A stretch of DNA of 9,274 bases from NCBI GenBank assembly GCA_030631625.1, contig DAOVKT010000105.1, positions 1 through 9,274 of the forward strand, given 5' to 3'. A model generated the notes under the pieces. It searched no databases. It saw nothing but the letters and a program-made list of their open reading frames with translations, and was not told the origin of the DNA. Made by a program: the position numbers and the translations under genes. Positions within the stretch are counted from its first letter, which is position 1. The number at the start of each line of letters is the position of its first letter. Below, piece by piece: positions 1-5,528 of this stretch. This DNA comes from JAGLTZ01 sp023135015 (GTDB taxonomy: Bacteria > Blakebacterota > Blakebacteria > Blakebacterales > Blakebacteraceae).

Positions 1-129
1 ACTAATCAACAAAATCCTGTAAATAAAACGGCGACTGGTCATGGATTAGGGCCCTCAATACTATATTATCTACCCAATTAACGAATCCAGATAGCCAGCT
101 ATTTACGCATATTAAACAGAATGAATTTA

Positions 130-240
130 CGCAAACGTTAAGGTCGGTATCGGGATTTTAGGGGCCTCTATAACTTCTTGATACGTGCGTAGATACGAAA
201 AACTGTTCGGGGGCCCACTACGTATATAACCGTCAAAACC
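130..240 (+). repeat. Dispersed intergenic repeat, copy A
   Basis: This is one of three copies of a repeat of roughly 95-115 bp (others at 3144-3240 and 5281-5396). The core, 166-221, matches 5324-5379 at 51 of 56 positions without gaps. The left flank (CGCAAACGTTAAGGT at 130-144) is shared with copy B. The right flank (ACCGTCAAAA) is shared with copy C. Copies A and B sit in the 3' flank of the two paralogous kinase genes and belong to the larger duplicated unit. Family and function are not recognised. Confidence 0.75.
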
Positions 241-278
241 ACCTATGAATCTGGTAAACACTTACCTGACGCGGACTT

Positions 279-327
279 GCGAGCTATGCGATTAAATGCG
301 ATGATCAGCGAGGACCAGCGATACGTG
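279..327 (+). repeat. Kinase 3' flank block, copy 1
   Basis: These 49 bases match 5462-5510 at 44 positions without gaps. The block lies 8 bases beyond the kinase 1 stop codon. Read on the plus strand in the frame of the ATG at 286, four of the five differences fall at third codon positions and are synonymous, and the fifth changes Ile to Val. The shared peptide is AMRLNAM(I/V)SEDQRYV. This looks coding-like, but no start or complete gene is present. It could be a remnant of an old gene or a conserved 3' UTR on the minus strand. Confidence 0.55.
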
Positions 328-334
328 AAGTGGG

Positions 335-2917
335 CTAACCCTTGGGTCTTATTAATTCCTGGAATGCTGGGTAGTCACGTAATGATTCGAAATCAAAGTC
401 ACGATGAAAGAATGCTCCGCGGTAGTCTCTGCCTTGACTGATAGCGTTCTGTAGTAGCCTCATTACCTGATCTTGCTCACCCAAAACTGCTGCAATTCTT
501 GCCATGTAAAGAGTATGGGCACCTTGGAGATATGGTCGGTCAAGCTCTTCGAGTCGCCTGCTGTACTCTTTTGCTTCATCTTGATTGCCCAAGCGGGCGA
601 CACACAAGCCGAGCCAACCCCAATACTCATAGGCTTCAGGATTCCCTGCCTCCAGCTCCAGCAACAGATCACGGGCCTCAGACCAGTACTCACATGCATA
701 AAGCAATTGCGCACGCTGGTATTTCTCGCCAGTGAGCGGTTGTGTCCTATGCCAGTTTAATGATCGATCTACTATGGCTTGCACGGCCTGAGTATGTCCA
801 TGTGCTCGCAACTCGATCAGGGCTTTCAATAGCAGACGTACGAATGGATATCTGTTATTCGATGGGAGTCCAATACTCATATCCAGCAGTTTGTTGACTT
901 CATCAAGGTTGCCAAGGGCAGCTTGAGCCCTGATCAGGAAGAGAAGTGTCATTTGATTTTGATGTTGTGCAAATCCCTTATCTGCTACAGAAAGTTCCCG
1001 CTGGTGCTCTCCCAGCATATTCAGAGCTATTGTGTAGTCTTCATAATAGGCCGGGCGTAGACTTAGAGGAGCAATTGAGGGATCAAGTGTTTCCAGGATT
1101 GCTCCTGCTTCCCGTGGACGATTGACAGAGATCGCTGATCGACCCGCCAGGTATGCAATGTAACCAGACTTCGGAATAAGTTCATACATTCCTTTTGCTG
1201 CACGATAGGCTGCTTCATAATCACCCCTGGTCCAGGCCAAAACCCTTTCCAGATAATGTTCTTCATAGGTATTGAGCGTATGCCTCTCACCAGTAAGAAC
1301 TCGGCCAATCGAGTCAACCTGAGCGTGCAGGTTGAGATTAATCATTGCATATGCAACGCGTATATATGCCAGCATGAATTGTGGGTCGCGATTAATCGCT
1401 ACTGAGAAATGCCCTAATGCAGCTTCAAAGTCAAGTCGTGCAAAAGCATCATCCCCTAAGATATATTCCCTATATGCTGCATAGTTTGGGAGGTGACGGG
1501 TAGCAGGTGCAATCTCTCCAAATGCAGGATCGACAAAACTTGCCAGAGCACCCATAACGTGCTCACTCAGTGGTAGGACTGCCTGCAGTGGATCGTTTCT
1601 TGCGGTGCTCTCAGGACCAATTTGACGGATAAGTTGGCCAGTAACAATGTTTGATATTCTGGCTTCATAATTCAAGCTGTCTGCCAGGAGGTAATAGCGC
1701 CCCCATACAACTGTTCCGCATCCAGTCTCTTCTGCAATTGTGCCGACTAAACCAACAGTAACCTGCTGAGTGCTCTCCAGTTCCCCTACTCCACTTGCAA
1801 GGAGTGCAGTTCTAAAATCGATTACTTCAACGATACCAGTTTCCTGTAATCCCCGAGCAAGCCAATCTGCGGTAGCTTTTCCAATCTGATCGAGAGAACT
1901 ATCACCTGTCTCATTCTCAAATGGTATTACAAGCACGCGGTCACGTAGCAACAACGTCCCGCGACCTGGAGTCAGCAATGCAATGGCTACTATCGCAAGA
2001 GCGGCAATTGCTACTATACCTGTTCCGAGCCTCATCGCGACATCTCTCTTCCGATTACTCCGTACCCGCTCCAATAATCCAGTGATGCCAACGGTTGAGG
2101 TCTCCATCTCCCTTCTGATGCCCTGAAGGTCCTGTATGACATCAGCACAGGTCTGGTAGCGGAGATCAGAATCCTTCTCCAGCATCCTGGAAACCACCGC
2201 TTCAACCAGCTCCGGCACATCGTCTCTTAATTCGTAGACCCAGGGCGGATCGTCGTTCACGATTGCGTAGAGAATTGCAGCCTCATTGGAGGCCTTGAAG
2301 GGCAACTGACCGGTAAGCAGCTCGTAGAACACGACTCCCAGTGAGAATATCTCGCTCCGCCTGTCCACTGTCCTACCGCTGATCTGCTCCGGAGATGAGT
2401 ACGAAAGCGTCCCCATGGTAGTACCGGTGCGGGTGAGCTGGCTCCGCTCCTCCAAGTGAGCCAGTCCGAAATCCATTACCTTCACCCGGCCCTCCATGTT
2501 CACCATAATATTGGCACTCTTCACATCACGATGGAGGATGCCCTTATTGTGAGCGGCATCTAACGCTTTGGCGGCCTGTATGATGATGTCGAGAGCTTTC
2601 CGGATCGATACATGGCTGGACTCCACCATATCCCGGATGGTCTTGCCATCCACATACTCCATAACGATGAACTGCTCACCCTCATCCTCGAGCAGCTCAT
2701 GAACTGTCGTTATATTGGAATGATTGAGGGAAGAGGCAGCCTGGGCTTCACGGACGAAACGTTCCCGGGCCTCATCATTCTCTGCCAGGTGACTGGAGAG
2801 TGCTTTTATTGCCACCAGACGATTGAGGGTCGTGTCTTCGGCCTTATAGACAGCACCCATCCCGCCCTCGCCGAGCTTGTCGACGATTTTGTAATGACTG
2901 ATTGTCCTACCGATCAT
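335..2917 (-). CDS. Membrane-anchored Ser/Thr protein kinase with C-terminal TPR-like domain (kinase 1)
   Basis: Predicted Hanks-type kinase of 860 residues that phosphorylates Ser/Thr on unknown partners, with a cytoplasmic kinase domain and an extracytoplasmic C-terminal part. Kinase residues 9-265: Gly-loop GEGGMG 16-21, ATP lysine K38, alphaC glutamate E57, HRD 129-131 with K133 and N136, DFG 149-151, SPE 175-177. All catalytic residues are present, so it should be active. A basic stretch (284-291) precedes one membrane segment (about 297-315). FENETGD at 333-339 opens a FlgO/TolB-N-like domain common in such proteins, and helical TPR-like repeats run from about 478 to 835. The last 25 residues (RDFDFESLRDYPAFQEL core) resemble the end of kinase 2. 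The ATG at 2917 is preceded by AGGGAG at 10 nt. Its partner at 5529-8096 is a clear paralogue. The ligand or signal is unknown. Confidence 0.95.
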   Translation of the reverse strand: MIGRTISHYKIVDKLGEGGMGAVYKAEDTTLNRLVAIKALSSHLAENDEARERFVREAQAASSLNHSNITTVHELLEDEGEQFIVMEYVDGKTIRDMVESSHVSIRKALDIIIQAAKALDAAHNKGILHRDVKSANIMVNMEGRVKVMDFGLAHLEERSQLTRTGTTMGTLSYSSPEQISGRTVDRRSEIFSLGVVFYELLTGQLPFKASNEAAILYAIVNDDPPWVYELRDDVPELVEAVVSRMLEKDSDLRYQTCADVIQDLQGIRREMETSTVGITGLLERVRSNRKRDVAMRLGTGIVAIAALAIVAIALLTPGRGTLLLRDRVLVIPFENETGDSSLDQIGKATADWLARGLQETGIVEVIDFRTALLASGVGELESTQQVTVGLVGTIAEETGCGTVVWGRYYLLADSLNYEARISNIVTGQLIRQIGPESTARNDPLQAVLPLSEHVMGALASFVDPAFGEIAPATRHLPNYAAYREYILGDDAFARLDFEAALGHFSVAINRDPQFMLAYIRVAYAMINLNLHAQVDSIGRVLTGERHTLNTYEEHYLERVLAWTRGDYEAAYRAAKGMYELIPKSGYIAYLAGRSAISVNRPREAGAILETLDPSIAPLSLRPAYYEDYTIALNMLGEHQRELSVADKGFAQHQNQMTLLFLIRAQAALGNLDEVNKLLDMSIGLPSNNRYPFVRLLLKALIELRAHGHTQAVQAIVDRSLNWHRTQPLTGEKYQRAQLLYACEYWSEARDLLLELEAGNPEAYEYWGWLGLCVARLGNQDEAKEYSRRLEELDRPYLQGAHTLYMARIAAVLGEQDQVMRLLQNAISQGRDYRGAFFHRDFDFESLRDYPAFQELIRPKG

Positions 2918-2979
2918 TTCATACGATCTCCCTGGGGATGGGGAGAGACAATAAATAAGGAATAATAATTGGACCGTAT

Positions 2980-3036
2980 TCTATAGCAGGTTTGGGCACC
3001 GTGTAAAAGGAAAGCGGATTACCATCACGACATAGG
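2980..3036 (-). promoter_or_regulatory. Conserved promoter block of kinase 1
   Basis: Positions 2981-3036 match 8160-8215 upstream of kinase 2 at 53 of 56 bases, while the 25-30 bases between this block and the leader have diverged. On the minus strand it carries a candidate -35 TTTACA (3007-3002) and -10 TATAGA (2985-2980) with a 16-bp spacer. This predicts a 5' UTR of about 55 nt before the ATG at 2917. The -35 matches the sigma70 consensus at 5/6 and the -10 at 4/6. The conserved bases upstream of the -35 could be an operator. Conservation is seen; the promoter role is inferred. Confidence 0.5.
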
Positions 3037-3143
3037 GGGTATATCGAACGATTGTGAGGGTATATATATATCTCACTCGATGGGACCCGTTTCTCGGTGT
3101 CAGAATAGGGTTCAGCCAAAATTTAACCTACAACAATGAAAAT

Positions 3144-3240
3144 CGCCAATATTGACGAGATTCGCTTCTATAACCTTCTGATACTCAACAAAATACGATG
3201 TTCATGTATCCGGCCTGCTACGTTTTATACCGTCAAAATA
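3144..3240 (+). repeat. Dispersed intergenic repeat, copy C (diverged)
   Basis: The core, 3166-3221, is exactly 56 bases, as in copies A and B, and matches copy B at 36 positions, mostly at the two ends (TTCTATAAC and CGGCC-GCTAC). Right of the core it shares ACCGTCAAAA with copy A, and left of it a diverged form of the CGCAAATGTTAAGGT flank. The nine bases 3149-3157 and 3231-3239 form an inverted repeat (8 of 9) around the core. An ORF (3136-3264) reads through this copy, whereas copies A and B have in-frame stops. It is not next to a kinase 3' end, so it is independent of the kinase duplication. Confidence 0.6.
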
Positions 3241-3245
3241 CCTGG

Positions 3246-3268
3246 AATCAGACTTTCTGTCTGATTTT
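3246..3268 (+). terminator. Hairpin with T-run upstream of the lipoprotein gene
   Basis: AATCAGAC (3246-3253) and GTCTGATT (3259-3266) form a perfect 8-bp stem with a 5-base loop, and TTTT (3265-3268) lies at its 3' edge. The shape is that of a weak intrinsic terminator on the plus strand. It also overlaps the end of the 42-codon ORF at 3136-3264. No established gene lies upstream on this strand, so it may instead be a leader structure in the lipoprotein mRNA. Confidence 0.4.
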
Positions 3269-3364
3269 AATGCATCCTAACTCTGGAAGTAGTAGAATCA
3301 CTGACGGTGGATCACCCCATATCAGATCTAGATTCCTATCACTCTCGATGCCCTGGAGACGATG

Positions 3365-4552
3365 ATGAATCCTCTGAGACGCTTCCAATGGATCGGAACG
3401 ATCACGATCCTGGCCACTGGCATTGTGCTTCTTGCCGGCTGCAGCGGCAGTGATGACGGCGCAATGATGCAGGAGATCGATGGTGTCCTGCATGTGATGA
3501 ATCCCGCTGAACCACTGAGACCAGACCTTCCGATTACAATCACGGAGGAGTTTACCATCGGCTCCGACGAGATGGGTGAGGAGTATCTGTTCGCAGGTAT
3601 TGCCGGCATGGACGTGGATCCGGCGGGCAACATCTACATACTGGTCTTGCAGGATGATATCATCCGGGTGTACAACCCGGACGGCACATACCAGCGGACG
3701 TTCGCACGACAAGGTCAGGGCCCCGGTGAGCTTTACTTCGTCCCGCCCGGGTCGATGGTGTTCGGAGGGGATGGGAACCTCTGGGTCACGAACCTAGGGA
3801 GACAGCGCCTCACCATCTTCACGACGACCGGCGATCACGTACGCGATATCGTCTTCGGCCGGTCCCCTCCTATGATGGTCCAGACCACCGCCGACGGGTT
3901 CATGGGCTTGCTTATGAGTCAAAGGGGCACCGGTGAGCCCGCCGTCGTGGAGATAACCGTTTCGTTGAGGCGGTTCAATGCCGACGGTGACTCCATCGGT
4001 ACCCTGTTCGACGATTCGTTCATCCTGGACTATCGGAATATGGCGATTGAGGGAATGGAGTCGAAGGTCCCGGTCTACACCCAGGACGATCAGGGCAGGA
4101 TCTGGCAGTGCAGGCCCCGGACAGATGCGTATGAGGTGAATGTCTTTAACTCGACCGGTTCTCTCGAACGGGTTGTCGAGAAGGATTTCACACCCATCGC
4201 CAAGACGGAGCAGGAACTGGCCGATGAGAAAGAGATGGTCCGCGAATTTCTCGAGTCTCGGATGCAGGGCCAGCAGGCCGATTTCGAGCTCTCGCCCTAC
4301 AAAATGACGACTGTAGTACCATACTTCGATCCGCGTGGCTACATCTGGGTACAGGTGGAGCGCAAGGATGCCATCTGGAGGAACGAATTCGACCTCCTCG
4401 ATCTGGAGGGTCAGTGGCTGACGACTTTAATCCTGGAGGCGACCACCGACCCCAGCAACCTGGTGTTCGACGGCGATCGCGTGCATGTCGTGGACACAAG
4501 CCCCGAAGACATCCCGAAGGTGGTCATCTACAAGGTGATCATCGGTAAATGA
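3365..4552 (+). CDS. Six-bladed beta-propeller lipoprotein
   Basis: Secreted lipoprotein of 395 residues. The N-terminus has Arg residues, a hydrophobic core and a lipobox LLAGC ending at Cys26, followed by Ser, which by the +2 rule favours transport to the outer membrane. The mature part has repeats of the D-x-x-GNIYI...YNPDGT type (about 83-108 and 134-157) and GQGPGEL (117-123), a hallmark of NHL-like/six-bladed propeller lipoproteins (DUF5128-type). A late repeat is DPRGYIWVQV. No catalytic residues are recognised; such proteins usually serve in binding. ATG 3365 is preferred because GGAG at 3355-3358 lies 6 nt before it; ATG 3362 would leave only 3 nt. It lies divergent from kinase 1 and visibly richer in G+C than the surrounding non-coding DNA. 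Being a substrate or sensor partner of the kinases is only a guess. Confidence 0.85.
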   Translation: MNPLRRFQWIGTITILATGIVLLAGCSGSDDGAMMQEIDGVLHVMNPAEPLRPDLPITITEEFTIGSDEMGEEYLFAGIAGMDVDPAGNIYILVLQDDIIRVYNPDGTYQRTFARQGQGPGELYFVPPGSMVFGGDGNLWVTNLGRQRLTIFTTTGDHVRDIVFGRSPPMMVQTTADGFMGLLMSQRGTGEPAVVEITVSLRRFNADGDSIGTLFDDSFILDYRNMAIEGMESKVPVYTQDDQGRIWQCRPRTDAYEVNVFNSTGSLERVVEKDFTPIAKTEQELADEKEMVREFLESRMQGQQADFELSPYKMTTVVPYFDPRGYIWVQVERKDAIWRNEFDLLDLEGQWLTTLILEATTDPSNLVFDGDRVHVVDTSPEDIPKVVIYKVIIGK

Positions 4553-4827
4553 TCCGCTGAAGGATCTCTCCCATGAGCGGCGATCTGGAGGGCCGGGAAT
4601 TCCCATCTGCCCCCCCGAATAATTCTATCCGATCAATAACATCGCTTTCAGTCCTTTACAGTAGATCTAAACTCGACGGTCCGCGTGGAGATCTTTCGAC
4701 TACTACTTATGACGGTAAATAGGAGCTTGAAACAGAAGAGGCAGAATACGTGTACCTCGTTGTGGTTCAATGCAGACGGGATTATTCGGGGGGACAGGAG
4801 CAGAATTATTTGCATGAGAGGTTTACT
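4553..4827. other. Intergenic region after the lipoprotein gene
   Basis: Little is recognisable. A 5-bp stem (GATCC/GGATC) follows the lipoprotein stop without a T-run, and a 10-bp palindrome GGGAATTCCC lies close after it. A 49-codon ORF at 4709-4858 has no ribosome binding site and is not called. Around 4762-4778 the bases resemble the FNADG-coding part of the lipoprotein gene (about 3974-3990), too short to be called a remnant. No clear promoter for the downstream genes was found. Confidence 0.5.
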
Positions 4828-4863
4828 ATGGATACCACAGCCCTCATTATTGCCCTGAGGTGA
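4828..4863 (+). CDS. Candidate 11-residue leader peptide
   Basis: The ATG at 4828 follows a strong ribosome binding site, GAGAGG (4816-4821), at 6 nt. It encodes MDTTALIIALR and stops at TGA 4861-4863. The stop codon is part of GAGGTGA (4857-4863), the ribosome binding site of the next ORF, which starts 3 nt later in the same frame at GTG 4867. This fits a translationally coupled leader. The alternative is that 4828-5157 was one 109-residue protein interrupted by a nonsense mutation. Peptide expression is not shown by sequence alone. Confidence 0.4.
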   Translation: MDTTALIIALR

Positions 4864-4866
4864 CGC

Positions 4867-5157
4867 GTGATCTACTCTGCTATCGTGGGATTCATCCTGG
4901 GCTTTAATCATACTCCGTTTATCCTTGGCGGTCCGGTTCTTGTCGCACTTATCGTCCTCAAGGGTCTTGCTGAAATTCTATATCGAAAGAACCTGTTTAC
5001 TGGTACACCATCACCATACGTACTGTATGTGGAACAACGCCGGAATCCAGAGTCGCGCAGCAGGTCTCTTTGGCGAGGATACCTGTTCCAAGTTATCCTC
5101 TTCGGCAGTCTCATCGGCTTCGCGGTTTATGCGATCTTCTTCTTCTGGCAATTCTGA
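4867..5157 (+). CDS. Small integral membrane protein of unknown family
   Basis: Predicted inner-membrane protein of 96 residues; the family is not recognised. A long hydrophobic N-terminal region (about 3-31, one or two segments) and a C-terminal segment (72-94, rich in Phe and Ile) enclose a central loop with RK (40-41) and an Arg-rich stretch (R58, R59, R64, R66, R70). The positive-inside rule puts this loop in the cytoplasm. The start GTG is chosen because GAGGTGA (4857-4863) ends 3 nt upstream, with its GAGG core 6 nt from the start, and an in-frame TGA at 4861 rules out earlier starts. A candidate leader ORF in the same frame ends inside that ribosome binding site. A hairpin follows 3 nt after the stop. 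No catalytic motif is visible. Confidence 0.6.
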   Translation: MIYSAIVGFILGFNHTPFILGGPVLVALIVLKGLAEILYRKNLFTGTPSPYVLYVEQRRNPESRSRSLWRGYLFQVILFGSLIGFAVYAIFFFWQF

Positions 5158-5160
5158 AAA

Positions 5161-5191
5161 GGGCGGCACTGGGTCGAGTCCAGTATCGCCC
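5161..5191. terminator. Strong hairpin, terminator-like or tRNA-derived
   Basis: GGGCGGCACTGG (5161-5172) pairs with CCAGTATCGCCC (5180-5191) over 12 bp with one wobble and one mismatch, with a 7-base loop GTCGAGT. It starts 3 nt after the small membrane protein stop. There is no T-run on the plus strand, but AAAA at 5157-5160 gives TTTT on the minus strand, so as an intrinsic terminator it would act mainly on minus-strand transcripts coming from kinase 2. The stem and loop also have the layout of a tRNA T-arm stacked on an acceptor stem (see findings). Confidence 0.45.
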
Positions 5192-5280
5192 TGTCCCTCG
5201 CTAAAATCCTATCCGAGCCTTGTAGACTTTACGTTTATGGTACTTGGAGCGACGGAAGAGCTGAAAATGCCCAAATCGCT

Positions 5281-5396
5281 CGCAAATGTTAAGGTCGCAG
5301 GTAGGTAGCGGGTTTTTAGATGCTTCTATAACTTGTTGATACGTGCGTAGATACGATAAACTGTTCGGCGGCCCGCTACATTCCAAACCTGCGACC
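5281..5396 (+). repeat. Dispersed intergenic repeat, copy B
   Basis: The core 5324-5379 matches copy A (166-221) at 51/56 and copy C (3166-3221) at 36/56. GGTCGCAGGT (5293-5302) and ACCTGCGACC (5387-5396) form a perfect 10-bp inverted repeat enclosing the core. In the plus-strand frame of the core, the FYNLLI and RPATF-coding stretches are kept, but stops interrupt it. It lies about 130 bases beyond the kinase 2 stop codon, in the position matching copy A at kinase 1. Confidence 0.75.
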
Positions 5397-5461
5397 GGGT
5401 CCATGGTCCAAGAGGGAATATATTCTTCTACCACAAACTTTAATGCGCCCCTTCTTTATTA

Positions 5462-5510
5462 GCGAGCGATGCGATTAAATGCGATGGTTAGTGAGGACCA
5501 GCGGTACGTG
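5462..5510 (+). repeat. Kinase 3' flank block, copy 2
   Basis: Matches 279-327 at 44 of 49 positions. Here the plus-strand frame ends in TAA TAG directly after the block and is preceded by TAG at 5460-5462, so no ORF is intact. On the minus strand the block lies in the 3' untranslated region of kinase 2. Confidence 0.55.
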
Positions 5511-5528
5511 TAATAGATGTGTAATGGG

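Larger units (their letters stand above)
1..334. other. Intergenic region downstream of kinase 1
   Basis: No convincing gene is seen here. Positions 1-129 are AT-rich with no recognisable feature beyond an 8-bp palindrome at 48-55. Positions 130-240 hold copy A of a dispersed repeat, and 279-327 hold a block shared with the 3' flank of kinase 2. Reading the plus strand in frame from 193, the frame stays open through both blocks and into the antisense of the kinase 1 tail. It has no start codon with a ribosome binding site, so it is not called a gene. No clear terminator hairpin follows the kinase 1 stop codon. Confidence 0.6.
130..3036 (-). repeat. Duplicated kinase unit, copy 1
   Basis: Copy 1 of a direct duplication of about 2.9 kb, with its partner at 5281-8215. 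Shared parts, in the direction of transcription, are a promoter block, a ribosome binding site leader, a co-linear kinase gene, a 49-bp 3' flank block and the dispersed repeat. Identity is uneven: very high in the promoter block, high in the kinase domain, and low in the C-terminal two thirds of the gene. Boundaries are where similarity fades by eye and are approximate. Confidence 0.7.
2918..3361. other. Divergent intergenic region, kinase 1 / lipoprotein
   Basis: This holds the control sequences for two divergent genes. From left to right are the kinase 1 leader with its ribosome binding site (2918-2950), a kinase promoter block (2980-3036), an AT-rich stretch with alternating TA (3061-3071), repeat copy C (3144-3240), a hairpin followed by T residues (3246-3268), and the lipoprotein ribosome binding site GGAG (3355-3358). 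A 42-codon ORF at 3136-3264 spans repeat copy C but has no ribosome binding site. No convincing -35/-10 pair for the lipoprotein gene was found. Confidence 0.6.
5158..5528. other. Intergenic region downstream of kinase 2
   Basis: No gene is called. The region holds a tRNA-like hairpin (5161-5191), repeat copy B (5281-5396) with a perfect 10-bp inverted repeat around its core, and the 49-bp kinase 3' flank block (5462-5510). A short insertion relative to the first copy (bases following 5510) separates the flank block from the kinase stop. Positions 5397-5461 show nothing recognisable. Confidence 0.6.

Noticed and set aside
2612..2965. Antisense ORF of 117 residues opposite the kinase 1 N-terminus, with a similar 116-residue ORF at 7791-8141 opposite kinase 2.
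   Set aside because: The similarity between the two is fully explained by the conserved kinase coding strand, and neither has a ribosome binding site or known domain.
2980..3036. Sigma54-type promoter suggested by GTGCCC upstream of the kinase genes.
   Set aside because: The -24/-12 spacing and the GC/TGC pair do not fit the TGGCAC-N5-TTGC consensus.
3248..3712. Minus-strand ORF of 154 residues, and other minus-strand ORFs over the lipoprotein gene (3328-3633, 4188-4499).
   Set aside because: They are shadows of the lipoprotein gene, with protein composition untypical of real proteins and no start signals.
4709..4858. 49-codon plus-strand ORF containing WFNADG, resembling FNADG in the lipoprotein.
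   Set aside because: It has no ribosome binding site, the resemblance covers only about 17 bases, and it overlaps the better-supported leader ORF in another frame.
5119..5195. Complete tRNA gene ending in the hairpin at 5161-5191.
   Set aside because: No matching acceptor 5' strand, D-arm or anticodon arm is found upstream, and the region is coding for the membrane protein C-terminus.
4925..5308. Plus-strand ORF of 127 residues overlapping the small membrane protein gene.
   Set aside because: It is in a different frame from the ORF that has a strong ribosome binding site and membrane segments, and it is rich in Ser with no recognisable domain.
130..5396. Integron attC sites or a CRISPR array as explanation for the three repeat copies.
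   Set aside because: The attC core motifs RYYYAAC and GTTRRRY are not found in the proper places, no integrase is present, and the copies are kilobases apart without spacers.
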